Positions 1 through 7,451 of a stretch of 64,000 nucleotides of DNA are shown here, one piece after another. Every line of letters starts with the position of its first letter. Within the stretch, counting starts at the first letter, position 1. The position numbers were made by a program, and so were the translations under genes. The notes under the pieces were generated by a model. The model had not been told where the DNA came from, ran no database searches, and saw only the letters and a list, made by a program, of their open reading frames with translations. Source of the DNA: Candidatus Wolfebacteria bacterium GW2011_GWE2_44_13 (lineage in GTDB: Bacteria; Patescibacteria; Paceibacteria; UBA6257; UBA9933); assembly GCA_001000675.1 (NCBI GenBank), contig LCHW01000001.1, forward strand, positions 346,686 to 410,685, in the 5' to 3' direction.

Positions 1-249
1 TCGCTATTTCGCGTTAAATATATTCCGGTGTATGTTGCCTTCAATGCAAATCTTGCGTGGATTGTGCAGGATTATTTATTGGCAAATGGCATTGATGCGA
101 GTATTGAGGTTGAACCGTGTTCCCGAGAAGGTGTTTGCGAGACAAAAGACTCCTACGCCGTTTGTGTTCCTGGAAGCAAGGCTGAGGCTGCACAAAAATT
201 TGTTGAGCAATGTGAAGCAACGAAGATAATTGGTTTTCTTGCTGCATAA
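1..249 (+). CDS. DUF2007-like small protein, 5' end outside window
   Basis: The frame is open from the first base. It reads into VYVAFNANLAWIVQDYLLAN, the usual opening of DUF2007-type (putative signal-transducing) proteins, in which a strand is followed by a helix that recognises a partner. A GTG at 28 could be a start, but the upstream codons (FRVKYIP) continue the expected first strand, so the true start probably lies before the window. The protein is about 80 residues, soluble, with no membrane segment. It ends just before a bidirectional terminator. Its function is unknown; the family name is the only support. Confidence 0.5.
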   Translation, partial: SLFRVKYIPVYVAFNANLAWIVQDYLLANGIDASIEVEPCSREGVCETKDSYAVCVPGSKAEAAQKFVEQCEATKIIGFLAA

Positions 250-250
250 A

Positions 251-277
251 CAAAAAAACGCCCAAGGCGTTTTTTTG
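251..277. terminator. bidirectional intrinsic terminator
   Basis: A CAAAAAAACGCC arm pairs with GGCGTTTTTTTG around a 3-base loop. The U-tract works on both strands, serving the gene on the left and the minus-strand DUF1761 gene on the right. Confidence 0.8.
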
Positions 278-287
278 TTTATGCAAA

Positions 288-707
288 TTAGTGCCACATC
301 CCGAGAATAAGACCAAAAAGCACAAAGAGAACGAGTTGATATCCTGCTTGAATCAAGAATCGTGCCCATGATACTTTTGCGGAGTCGTTATTCCACATAG
401 CAGATCCTGCCACCGTTGGCATAATGAACGCCGCCCAAATCCAAAGTGCATTTATTAATCCAGAGGCATCTGTCCATCCTGCAATATAGTAGGCAAGTAC
501 CCAGACTTGGAAAAGTGAAAGAATAAATTGAACGACATAGAGTTTATTCGCGCGCTTCATCATTTCTCTTCTTACGATCTCGTCGAGCTTAGTTGCCCCG
601 GTTATTTCCAGCCATTTTTTACCGAAGAGTGGTCCGTACCAGATAAACCCCAAAACCATAGAAAGAATAGCACATACTAATACTGCCCAGTAGTTTATTG
701 TAATCAT
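288..707 (-). CDS. DUF1761-family membrane protein
   Basis: A 139-residue protein with four hydrophobic segments. It has the DUF1761 signature near the N-terminus (a helix followed by GFIWYGPLFGKKWLE) and a central segment with WIWAAF. It is a small inner-membrane protein of unknown role, widespread in bacteria. The start MITINYW is the first methionine before the first helix. It is followed by the shared terminator at 251-277. The family assignment is fairly secure; no function is known. Confidence 0.75.
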   Translation of the reverse strand: MITINYWAVLVCAILSMVLGFIWYGPLFGKKWLEITGATKLDEIVRREMMKRANKLYVVQFILSLFQVWVLAYYIAGWTDASGLINALWIWAAFIMPTVAGSAMWNNDSAKVSWARFLIQAGYQLVLFVLFGLILGMWH

Positions 708-739
708 AGTGTTATAAAAAATTATTCGACCTTTTGTTC

Positions 740-1360
740 TTAGTGGTTATGTTGCTTTATTGTAAAGACATGAGCATCTGCAGCTTTTGAATCTTCCGAG
801 AGTAATAGTAGTTCTGAGTTTCCGAAGTGAAACATTGTGAGAATATCCTTCCAGTCAAGATTGTAATAGGCTGCGTAGAGCATCTTTCCTAAATCTCCGT
901 GAGAAACGAGTAAGATATTTTCATCATCTGCGTGTGCATCTTTTATTTCTTGTAGTGCGCGCTTTGCCCGTTCTAGAAGCTGGGGAAATGTTTCTGCGTT
1001 TTCAGCGGTAAGAAAATAGGTAACGATGTTCGTTTTGATAATATTAGGGGCACAAAGTAATGCTATGTCCTTTACTAATTTACCAGTCATTACTCCAAAA
1101 TCTCGCTCAATTAGCAGGGGCATTTTTTGGGGATCTAGTAATCCAAGTTTTTTCGTTACTATTTCTGCGGTAGCATATGCGCGACATAGGGGAGAGCTAT
1201 ATACGGCGTCAAAAGTAAGCCCAAGCTTTTCAATGTGTGTGGCTAATTGCTGCGCTTGTTCGATACCAATCGCAGTAAGTGGACGATCTCTGTGTCCGTT
1301 TAAAATACCCTCGGCATTATCTTCGTTTTGTCCGTGACGCGAAAGGTATATGTGTAACAT
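740..1360 (-). CDS. histidine phosphatase superfamily protein
   Basis: A 206-residue protein of the phosphoglycerate-mutase-like (histidine phosphatase) clade 1. The catalytic LSRHGQ motif sits at residues 6-11 with His9 as the phosphate acceptor. The YSSPLCRAYATAE segment supplies the phosphate-pocket arginine, and LLVSHGDLGKML carries the second catalytic histidine. Family members dephosphorylate sugar phosphates, nucleotides or phosphoproteins; the substrate cannot be told from sequence. It is cytoplasmic, with no signal peptide. Confidence 0.88.
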   Translation of the reverse strand: MLHIYLSRHGQNEDNAEGILNGHRDRPLTAIGIEQAQQLATHIEKLGLTFDAVYSSPLCRAYATAEIVTKKLGLLDPQKMPLLIERDFGVMTGKLVKDIALLCAPNIIKTNIVTYFLTAENAETFPQLLERAKRALQEIKDAHADDENILLVSHGDLGKMLYAAYYNLDWKDILTMFHFGNSELLLLSEDSKAADAHVFTIKQHNH

Positions 1361-1438
1361 TAGTATAATCCTATCATATTTTGATCATAAGTTGCCAAAG
1401 GCCCTGTTTTCACTTACAATACCATGGTATTTACTACA

Positions 1439-1452
1439 TGGAGGGGTCGCAT
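1439..1452 (+). repeat. duplicated 5' end of the tRNA-Ser gene (upstream copy)
   Basis: The 14 bases TGGAGGGGTCGCAT recur exactly at 1779-1792, where they are the 5' end of the intact tRNA-Ser gene. The copies are 340 bp apart and bracket the GIY-YIG gene. A GC-rich hairpin (TCCGCCC/GGGCGGA) follows the upstream copy. This looks like the left junction of an insertion into, or duplication of, the tRNA gene. Confidence 0.7.
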
Positions 1453-1506
1453 CCAGCCCAAGGCTGGTCCGCCCTGGGCGGAAGTGGTCGTCTACTTATT
1501 TTATAT

Positions 1507-1794
1507 ATGCATTACGTGTATATTATCAGGAGTGATAAAAATGGTAAGTTGTATAAAGGATCAACCTGTGATTTAAAAACGCGATTACGTGAACATAATA
1601 GCGGTGTGACGCAATCTACGAAGGCTTACGCTCCGTGGCGATTAGTGTATTATGCGGTATTTGCGGATAAGACAGACGCGTTGCGTGAGGAGTTGTTTTT
1701 AAAGAGTGGCAAAGGGAGAGAGCGTGTAAACTTTTTACTTGCCAATACTCTTGTGAGATGCCAAAATACAAAGAATATTGGAGGGGTCGCATAG
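1507..1794 (+). CDS. GIY-YIG nuclease superfamily protein
   Basis: A small (95 aa) stand-alone GIY-YIG domain. HYVYIIRS forms the first strand, LYKGST the YIG-equivalent (isoleucine replaced by lysine), then RLREHN with the catalytic arginine, and a later glutamate in DALREELFLK. I start it at the ATG at 1507 because the family begins exactly at this strand; the longer open frame upstream is not protein-like. The last five codons lie inside the tRNA-Ser gene (overlap 1780-1794). Stand-alone GIY-YIG proteins are abundant in Patescibacteria and their cellular role is unclear. Here the gene sits inside a 340 bp unit flanked by copies of the tRNA 5' end, which suggests, as inference, an endonuclease-linked insertion. 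Confidence 0.85.
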   Translation: MHYVYIIRSDKNGKLYKGSTCDLKTRLREHNSGVTQSTKAYAPWRLVYYAVFADKTDALREELFLKSGKGRERVNFLLANTLVRCQNTKNIGGVA

Positions 1795-1864
1795 TGGCCG
1801 ATTGCGCTCGCTTGGAAAGCGGGTATACCGCAAGGTATCAAGGGTTCGAATCCCTTCCCCTCCG
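1780..1864 (+). tRNA. tRNA-Ser (anticodon GGA)
   Basis: The acceptor GGAGGGG pairs perfectly with CCCCTCC. The anticodon loop is CTTGGAA with GGA, there is a class II long variable arm, the T arm has GGTTCGAATCC, and the discriminator is G. CCA is not encoded. The first 15 bases overlap the end of the GIY-YIG gene, and both ends of this tRNA are duplicated nearby (5' end at 1439-1452, 3' end at 2051-2067). Confidence 0.93.
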
Positions 1865-2067
1865 CACATAGCAACATAAGCGCCTACTCTTTACGGGTAG
1901 GCGTTTATGTTGCTGCTATGAGTGGAGATAAAGAGGGATTCGAAAACTACTTTTAAAAGCAAACTGCTTTGCTTTTAAAAGAGTCGGCGATGGAGGAGTT
2001 TCGAAGCTTGTTTCGAGTATTCGAGGAACGCTGAGTAACGGGGGAAGAGGAATCCCTTCCCCTCCGC
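1849..2067 (+). mobile_element. tRNA-Ser-linked element ending in a copy of the tRNA 3' end
   Basis: AATCCCTTCCCCTCCGC occurs at 1849-1865 (the tRNA 3' end) and again at 2051-2067, perfectly. Between the copies lie the post-tRNA hairpin, a purine-rich stretch GGAGATAAAGAGGGATTC, a palindrome of about 14 bp per arm (CTTTTAAAAGCAAA, loop CTG, CTTTGCTTTTAAAAG), then GGCGATGGAGG, CGAAGCTTGT and GGGGAAGAGG abutting the second copy. The same order of parts follows the tRNA-Met gene at 39432-39617. It reads like an integrated element with direct-repeat attachment sites, but it encodes no integrase. Confidence 0.65.
1868..1920 (+). terminator. long hairpin directly after tRNA-Ser
   Basis: A stem of about 17 bp (GCAACATAAGCGCCTAC with GTAGGCGTTTATGTTGC, one G-T) starts three bases after the tRNA. 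It is a plausible terminator or 3'-processing hairpin, although the U-tract is weak. Confidence 0.6.
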
Positions 2068-2112
2068 CATTTAGAATAGGTATTCCAATGAGATATTTGG
2101 CAAATTGATTCT

Positions 2113-2364
2113 ATGATCAAAAAAGAAATTGCTGGTGGTGTGGTGCATAAGCTACCGTTGGACTTACAAAGCGCCTTGTCGTCTAACCCTGATGCGTTAG
2201 CAGTGTGGGGAGATATTACGCCGCTCGCGCGCAACGAGTGGATTTGCTGGGTCACATCCGGCAAAAAAGAGGAGACGCGAAGCGTTCGAATCGAGAAGGC
2301 TATCTCAAAACTAAAAGGAGGAATGCGTAGACCTTGTTGTTGGGCTGGTTGCCTTCATCGGTAA
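2113..2364 (+). CDS. YdeI/OmpD-associated family, C-terminal domain
   Basis: An 83-residue protein matching the C-terminal domain of the YdeI/OmpD-associated family. The WICWVTSGKKEETRSVRI helix holds the conserved K-K-x-E-T-R segment, and the protein ends in GGMRRPCCWAGCLHR, where the usual pattern is G-x-R-R-P-C-C-W-x-G-C-x-H-R. The family is linked to envelope or antimicrobial-peptide resistance in some bacteria, but the biochemistry is unknown. Only this domain is present; the usual N-terminal part is missing. It begins about 45 bases after the tRNA-linked element. Confidence 0.7.
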   Translation: MIKKEIAGGVVHKLPLDLQSALSSNPDALAVWGDITPLARNEWICWVTSGKKEETRSVRIEKAISKLKGGMRRPCCWAGCLHR

Positions 2365-2530
2365 AATAAAAAAATTAAAGATGCTTAGCCCTTTTAATCG
2401 GTGCTAAAACCTCAAAAAAGCCTTATACTAACTGTAGTGTATAGGGGCTTACCCTTGGTGTGTTGTGACGATTTTAATAGCAAGTATTTAATTGGTAAGA
2501 AATTAAATTAATTTTTAAAAGATTCGAACT

Positions 2531-3115
2531 ATGGGTATAGAAAGCGAAAATAATTTCAAATCTCAATTCGAAAAGGCGCCGATAAAAATTGCGGAAATCG
2601 CTCCTATTGAGGAGTCGAGAAATACATGGGTACGAGATAGGAAGCATCTTAAAGAGCTCGTCGAAGCACCACTTTTGAGTGCATGTGAAGTATTATGGGA
2701 CAAAAACATTCGAACCTTAAGTACGAGCGCAAACACGAAGGATATTAAATATGGGTCAGCGCATCTTATAATTGATTTTGATAGCTTGTCCGATGAAAAT
2801 AAAAAGATCGGAGAGAATCTCGGAGAAGTATTCTGGGGAGATAACATGAATCAGTTAAAAATCGAAATTCCAGTTACAGAAAGTAGTACGACTAATGATA
2901 TTAAGAGTCTCGCCGATTCTATCGCTCATAAGTTTGGAAACCAAAAAATGACATGGGCCCCTTTCTATACGCTCGAACAAGTGAGACGAATTTACGGCAT
3001 AGACCCAAATGATGAAGCGTATGGAGTAGATGACTTTACTAGTCAATTTCATTATGATTCTGAACGAAAGCTATTCTTTTTGAGCGAAGAGCATGCTAGA
3101 AAATCAAAAGATTAA
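2531..3115 (+). CDS. hypothetical protein, 194 aa
   Basis: A soluble, charged protein with no signal peptide, membrane segment or motif I recognise. The N-terminus (MGIESENNFKSQFEKAP) is polar; the middle has alternating strands and helices (HLIIDFDSLSDENKKIG). Its stop lies four bases before the start of the next small membrane-protein gene, so the two are probably co-transcribed. AT-rich codon use resembles the neighbouring hypotheticals. The 166 bp upstream hold no gene; a -10-like TATACT is present near 2427. No function is proposed. Confidence 0.6.
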   Translation: MGIESENNFKSQFEKAPIKIAEIAPIEESRNTWVRDRKHLKELVEAPLLSACEVLWDKNIRTLSTSANTKDIKYGSAHLIIDFDSLSDENKKIGENLGEVFWGDNMNQLKIEIPVTESSTTNDIKSLADSIAHKFGNQKMTWAPFYTLEQVRRIYGIDPNDEAYGVDDFTSQFHYDSERKLFFLSEEHARKSKD

Positions 3116-3119
3116 GCTT

Positions 3120-3458
3120 ATGAAAAAGGAATTTGGATTATTGTTTTGGATACATATTCTGCTTTTAATACCGGCATATCTTTCCCCTTTATTTATAGAC
3201 TGGAAGCTTATCGTTATTGGGATAGTTATTTTGCAAATTCAGTATTGGGTTATTGATGGATGCATCCTAACTCACCTAGAAATGGGGAAGGATAAGAATG
3301 AAACTTTTATTTGGTATTATCTTAGTAAAAGGTATCCGAATATTAATCCCAAAAGAACGAAATTTGTCATTAGGGTCATTGTCCCAGTTGCTCTTGTAAT
3401 GGCAGGATTTTTTCTCCAGACTAAATTTGGATTAGAGCCTTTGATAAAAATATTTTAA
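3120..3458 (+). CDS. small membrane protein, 112 aa
   Basis: Three hydrophobic segments are visible: LLFWIHILLLIPAYLSPLF, a second LIVIGIVILQIQYWVI, and a C-terminal IRVIVPVALVMAGFFL. A basic loop lies between the second and third. I choose ATG 3120 rather than the upstream alternative start at 3093, which would overlap the previous gene. It resembles small DUF2784-like membrane proteins in layout, but I cannot assign a family. It is likely in one transcript with the gene ending at 3115. Confidence 0.55.
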   Translation: MKKEFGLLFWIHILLLIPAYLSPLFIDWKLIVIGIVILQIQYWVIDGCILTHLEMGKDKNETFIWYYLSKRYPNINPKRTKFVIRVIVPVALVMAGFFLQTKFGLEPLIKIF

Positions 3459-3477
3459 CTTTAATATCCTTGAGTTT

Positions 3478-3843
3478 ATGAACGACCATACAGCAGATGA
3501 GCTACAGGAGATTCTTCGACCAATAGCGTCGCTTATTAGTAAATCTGAAAAAGCGCAGCAGAAGCTTACGCCAGGAACATGGCAACGCACGATGCTGCGA
3601 GATAACCTCAAGGCGTTGCACATTGCGTTTTCATTACTAAGTAAAGATATTAGTGATATGCATAATTTCACTCGGGGCGATTTCCCCGAAGCCCTTCAGG
3701 CACTTACTTCGATGATAAGCAAAGTTGAAAAAGCCCAGACTAAATTTTTACCCGGTACTTCTCATTACACATTGCAAAAAAATAGGCTTAAGGCATTGCG
3801 CGTTGCGTCGTTTGTTATAGCTAAATCATTAAATTCTGCGTAA
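3478..3843 (+). CDS. hypothetical helical protein with an internal tandem repeat
   Basis: The 121-residue protein consists of two copies of a unit of about 55 residues. Each has the pattern I-S-K-x-E-K-A-Q-x-K-x-x-P-G-T, then a charged helix ending L-K-A-L-x-(I/V)-A. The copies differ enough to be old. All-helical, soluble, no signal peptide. Probably a four-helix protein formed by duplication of a helical hairpin. The function is unknown. It begins 20 bases after the preceding membrane protein and is followed 18 bases later by another membrane protein. Confidence 0.6.
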   Translation: MNDHTADELQEILRPIASLISKSEKAQQKLTPGTWQRTMLRDNLKALHIAFSLLSKDISDMHNFTRGDFPEALQALTSMISKVEKAQTKFLPGTSHYTLQKNRLKALRVASFVIAKSLNSA

Positions 3844-3860
3844 GTAAGAATATATACACC

Positions 3861-4169
3861 ATGGCAACCTACATTCTCGTAGCAAGTATTGCGGCAATTA
3901 TACAAATTGGGACAATCTATTTTTTGCGGGCAAACTTTTTAGGAAGTTTTCTTTATGCAGTACCCTTTATTTTGATTTCTCAGTTCCTATTCCTATGGAG
4001 TTATGCAAGCGCGCCAAAATTTCTTACTATCTGGTTTATTGTTACGGCATTAACAAACAGCCTCGCATTTTTACTTGGGTACTTTTTATGGCACGAACAA
4101 ATATCTGCCGTAAACATCGTCGGGATGGTGCTAATTGTTGGAGGGGTTATTTTACTGCAAATAAAGTAA
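3861..4169 (+). CDS. EamA/SMR-like four-helix membrane protein
   Basis: A 102-residue protein of almost only membrane helices (four). The last two, with FLLGYFLWHEQISAVNIVG and GMVLIVGGVILL, match the ends of EamA and small multidrug-resistance transporters, in which a glutamate-bearing helix is followed by a G-x-x-L-I-x-x-G-V helix. Half-size EamA proteins work as dimers. The substrate is unknown. The next gene starts 8 bases downstream, suggesting one transcript. Confidence 0.55.
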   Translation: MATYILVASIAAIIQIGTIYFLRANFLGSFLYAVPFILISQFLFLWSYASAPKFLTIWFIVTALTNSLAFLLGYFLWHEQISAVNIVGMVLIVGGVILLQIK

Positions 4170-4177
4170 TATATAGT

Positions 4178-4900
4178 ATGTCTAAAAACAGATCCTCTTG
4201 TCCTCCAACACTAGAGAAAAAGCTTAATAGGGAGGTTCATTATAGATGTCCAATTTGTGGTAACTTCCCCTTAGTTCGAGCTCATACGATCAAACTCTAT
4301 GCCGAAGTTGGGTGGCATTACGATTACCTTTTAGCAATATGTATTGCATGTGAAAAAAAGGTAGAAAATGGTGAAATAGAAAGGAATACGTTACATACTA
4401 TTAAGAATAGTATTAAAAAATCTTTTTCTGAGACTACTCGCAATAAGCCCTATCAAATCGCACCGATTATCGGAGGCGATGTATATGTGGGGAGCAACTA
4501 CATATCTTCGGTTAATATAATTTTTGCATATCGCGGTCTGCCAATTTTATGGTTCGAAGATGAAGGAGGAGTAAAAACACTCAACGCTCGATTTTATGAT
4601 GTAAGGGGTACTGTAATTACTGCAATTGATAAAAATATGTGGACTGCGGATAGAAATCGATTTTATGACATTGAGGTTGATACTAGTAGTAGGGGAATGG
4701 ATATGGAAATAATGGGCCGTAGTGATGATACGCATATTAAATTTACAATTTGTGATAAAGGTATCATTTTGGGGTGTTCCGAATTTTATATACCCGGCGA
4801 GAAAATTAAAATTTTAGAAGATGGCACATTAAATATTGGAACAAATAAGTTTTCCAACAACTCTATTTTAAATTGTGCTATTGCGTTCAATTTCGACTAG
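4178..4900 (+). CDS. HNH-like zinc-binding protein with beta-rich C-terminal domain
   Basis: The N-terminal 60 residues show YRCPICG, then RAHTIKL, then ICIAC. This is the C-x-x-C / A-H / C-x-x-C arrangement of an HNH-type nuclease or a related zinc ribbon. The remaining 170 residues are beta-rich (repeated short strands with glycine turns) with no known family. I start it at ATG 4178; the longer frame overlaps the previous gene. Such HNH fusions often act in defence or mobile elements, but here that is inference. The last histidine of a full HNH motif is not clearly present. Confidence 0.5.
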   Translation: MSKNRSSCPPTLEKKLNREVHYRCPICGNFPLVRAHTIKLYAEVGWHYDYLLAICIACEKKVENGEIERNTLHTIKNSIKKSFSETTRNKPYQIAPIIGGDVYVGSNYISSVNIIFAYRGLPILWFEDEGGVKTLNARFYDVRGTVITAIDKNMWTADRNRFYDIEVDTSSRGMDMEIMGRSDDTHIKFTICDKGIILGCSEFYIPGEKIKILEDGTLNIGTNKFSNNSILNCAIAFNFD

Positions 4901-5046
4901 AATTTAACGATTGAATAGTTCTCTATTGTGCTATACCTAAAATATTGCTCTAAAGGAAAAAGATATTCATACTAGTATTGCGCTGATATAAAGCAAATAT
5001 TAAGAAAGAGTATGTTTTAAAGCCAATAGCGGGTTCTATTATTAAA

Positions 5047-5475
5047 ATGAAAAAATCAAAATTCTCACTTGCGCATAAGGATGAAGTATTAGTTTCTCTT
5101 GTGGGAGAAACTGATCAAAAAATATTGGCTCGTTGGGCGATTGATTGCGCAGAGCGCGTCATGCCGTATTTTGCAAAACAATATCCAAAAGATAGGCGTC
5201 CGCAACAAGCGCTTGCAACGCTTAAGGCATGGATAAAAACGGGCGTATTTACAATGGCTGTTATCCGCAAAGCCTCTCTGGATTCCCATGCTGCTGCGCG
5301 CGAAATAGGAGAAGACAATGCGGCTCGCCATGCCTATGGCGCGGCTATTTATGCACAGCAAGCTATTTATCGAGCTGTGGGTGTTTCTGAAGCGAACTCC
5401 GCGGTTACTGCTGAGCGGAATTGGCAATATCAGCATCTTGTGGATTTGATTAGTAAAATGAGATCGAAAAAATAA
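5047..5475 (+). CDS. Imm5-like putative immunity protein
   Basis: A 142-residue helical protein with the Imm5-like pattern. RRPQQALATLKAWIKTG is followed by an A/H-rich helix (DSHAAAREIGEDNAARHAYGAA) and a further alanine-rich helix. Imm5-like proteins are predicted to neutralise polymorphic toxins, but many are orphan, and no toxin gene is next to this one. It is followed 14 bases later by a secreted-domain protein. The 146 bp before it hold nothing clear. Confidence 0.6.
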   Translation: MKKSKFSLAHKDEVLVSLVGETDQKILARWAIDCAERVMPYFAKQYPKDRRPQQALATLKAWIKTGVFTMAVIRKASLDSHAAAREIGEDNAARHAYGAAIYAQQAIYRAVGVSEANSAVTAERNWQYQHLVDLISKMRSKK

Positions 5476-5489
5476 TATAATTTATATCT

Positions 5490-6299
5490 ATGCTTTTTGC
5501 AAAATATAGAAAAGAATTACTCGCTATTGCGTCCATTCTTCTTTTAGTGGGTATCGGTATCTTTATTTGGGCGCAGTTTTTTGCTGCTGTACCTTGCACG
5601 CAAGAGGCGCGAGTTTGTCCCGATGGCAGGATAGTTGGGCGAACTGAACCGAATTGTACGTTTAGTTCTTGCCACCAAGTATTACAATCTTCCGGGTTTG
5701 GTAATAAGCAATTAGAGCAGGCTATTACAAATTATTTAGTAACACAAAACCGTTTTAGCTGGAAAACGCAGCCCGGCAGTTTTTCTTTGTGTGTGGTTGA
5801 AAATCTTGAGCCTCAAAATGAACTTTTCCCGTTAGCTGTTTGGGCTTATTGTGGAGAATATACTTTGCAAGAGGGTATACTCAAAACACTTAGTGGATCA
5901 TCGGGCCCCGTGGCCATTAATTATCCTAACGAGCTGTCTTTTTACGATAGTAATAAATTTTCGTACGAAGCCCCTGGAGATGGTGCGCAGTATTCCGAAG
6001 ATATAAAACGGATATTCTCCCAGCCTGTTCAGGAAGCTATTTTAAACGGTAGCCGAGACGGGCTCATTGATCGCGCTAAGGCGGAGGCATTTGATACAGT
6101 GATGCGGTGGAATCGCATTGTTGAGGCTACTATGAATTGTGAAGTGGCTGAAATTTTTCAAGCCCATAGTTTGTTTGTGAGTGCAACGCTGAAAAACGGA
6201 GACAAACTGACCGCTGTTGAGCCGACCATAGACGATATTATGGATGTAGCGAATGCGGCAAGTGCGCAATGTGGACGCATTATTATGGCAACGGAATAA
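5490..6299 (+). CDS. membrane-anchored protein with cysteine-rich motif
   Basis: An N-terminal membrane helix (residues about 8-30) is followed at once by a compact cysteine motif: C-T-Q-E-A-R-V-C-P-D-G, then R-x-x-P-N-C-x-F-x-x-C. The rest (about 200 aa) is an extracytoplasmic domain of unknown type. The same four-cysteine motif occurs in the two TspO-like proteins at 12724 and 16529, again just after the membrane part, so it is a shared extracytoplasmic module. Likely disulfide-bonded. The C-terminal domain is not recognised. Confidence 0.6.
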   Translation: MLFAKYRKELLAIASILLLVGIGIFIWAQFFAAVPCTQEARVCPDGRIVGRTEPNCTFSSCHQVLQSSGFGNKQLEQAITNYLVTQNRFSWKTQPGSFSLCVVENLEPQNELFPLAVWAYCGEYTLQEGILKTLSGSSGPVAINYPNELSFYDSNKFSYEAPGDGAQYSEDIKRIFSQPVQEAILNGSRDGLIDRAKAEAFDTVMRWNRIVEATMNCEVAEIFQAHSLFVSATLKNGDKLTAVEPTIDDIMDVANAASAQCGRIIMATE

Positions 6300-6376
6300 G
6301 GCCTTCGTGCATTTGGATGTGACATACTGCACGAATTAGGCAGGCGCAATACCAATAGTACACAACATTTTTCTAT

Positions 6377-6405
6377 TTGACTTGAATGGTTTTTTGTGGT
6401 ATTTC
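6377..6405 (+). promoter_or_regulatory. -35/-10 promoter for the gene at 6448
   Basis: TTGACT, a 17-base spacer, TATTTC; a leader of about 35 bases ends in AAGGAGG. Confidence 0.55.
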
Positions 6406-6447
6406 TGGACTAGCTACCTTTATTAATTCTTAGAGAAGGAGGCGCCT

Positions 6448-6891
6448 ATGCGCAATCCCATTTGGCATGAAATCTGTTCTCAGGACAGGGAGTTGTATGG
6501 TGATATTTGTGCCATGTTTGATCTTATCCCAAACGACATCAGTCTTGGATCGGATTGTAACAACAAGCGTGTGGAGCTTTCGTGCCATATCGTGGTGCGT
6601 GCGTTCGCGAACACGCTTCCGTCAACTCGGTGTGTGGATGGCCTCTTTTCCGCAGGGTTTCAGCATTCGTGGTTAATGACTGAAAACTCTGCGCTGATCG
6701 ATGTTTTTCCAGTGCAGGTCGTCTCGAGCCCGCTGTTGTTCTGGCATCATCCGACGAACTACGTAAAGCCGTCGGGCTTTCTGTATCAAGAAGATCCAAA
6801 TGTCATGCATGGCGTTTACAAGCATGTCGGCAAATGGCAGTTCGATCGAGCGGTCGGTCTTCTTACAGATTTTCTCATCGCGTTGCGTTGA
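6448..6891 (+). CDS. hypothetical protein, 147 aa (leadered, GC-rich class)
   Basis: A soluble protein with a conserved-looking core: VDGLFSAGFQHSWL, then ALIDVFPVQVV, then a tyrosine-bearing segment near LYQED. The order His, Asp and Tyr after a CVDGLF cysteine would fit a papain-like or transglutaminase-like fold, but this is weak inference. It has a strong AAGGAGG site seven bases before ATG, more GC than its neighbours and its own terminator. It is one of ten such genes scattered in the window. Function unknown. Confidence 0.65.
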   Translation: MRNPIWHEICSQDRELYGDICAMFDLIPNDISLGSDCNNKRVELSCHIVVRAFANTLPSTRCVDGLFSAGFQHSWLMTENSALIDVFPVQVVSSPLLFWHHPTNYVKPSGFLYQEDPNVMHGVYKHVGKWQFDRAVGLLTDFLIALR

Positions 6892-6899
6892 GGCTAGAG

Positions 6900-6924
6900 G
6901 CCCCAGAGTATTCTGGGGCTTTTG
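6900..6924 (+). terminator. intrinsic terminator
   Basis: GCCCCAGA pairs with TCTGGGGC, followed by TTTTG. It ends the single-gene unit of the 6448 gene. Confidence 0.85.
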
Positions 6925-7019
6925 TTTTACCTCTTGCGTCTAGCCGGGAGTATGGTATTCTATATGTAATATATTTCTTACATTGAAATATACCAGTATT
7001 CACTAATCTATTACTATTT

Positions 7020-7451
7020 ATGATAGGGAATCCAAAATGGTTTTCGCGAAGAAAATATACAGGGTGGGGGTTTACGCCTAAAACGTGGCAAGGCTGGGTG
7101 TATATTGCTGTTATAATGTTACCTATCGCAATTGTTGCGTCTGTTAATCCTGAAGGTACGTGGACTTCTGTATTTTTAATTATTTGGGCACTTGTTTTTG
7201 CTGTTGATTTCATTCATATCATGGTTGGCATGCGAAAAGATGAGCGAGAGCGAATTCACGAAGCTATTGCTGAGCGTAATGCACTATGGGCCATCTTGGC
7301 TGTTTTGATCTTCGCACTTGCGTATCAAACCGCATCTGGTATTGCAGCACATGCGCTGACCCCAACGTTTGATCCATTTATTCTCGCTGCAATTATCGCG
7401 GCAGTCATTGCAAAAGCTGCTACCAATATATATCTCGATCGAAAAAACTAA
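7020..7451 (+). CDS. membrane protein paired with an XRE regulator
   Basis: A 143-residue protein with four membrane helices. A basic, tryptophan-rich N-terminus (KWFSRRKYTGWGFTPKTWQGW) precedes the first helix, and a charged loop RKDERERIHEAIAERNA lies between helices 2 and 3. This matches the DUF2178-like proteins commonly encoded just upstream of small XRE regulators. The stop overlaps the start of the regulator (TAATG), so the two are translationally coupled. It probably senses or signals at the membrane; the ligand is unknown. Confidence 0.65.
   Translation: MIGNPKWFSRRKYTGWGFTPKTWQGWVYIAVIMLPIAIVASVNPEGTWTSVFLIIWALVFAVDFIHIMVGMRKDERERIHEAIAERNALWAILAVLIFALAYQTASGIAAHALTPTFDPFILAAIIAAVIAKAATNIYLDRKN

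Noticed and set aside
1381..1506. Longer N-terminus for the GIY-YIG protein
   Set aside because: The added residues come from the duplicated tRNA fragment and a GC-rich hairpin; the family always starts at the Y-x-Y-I strand.
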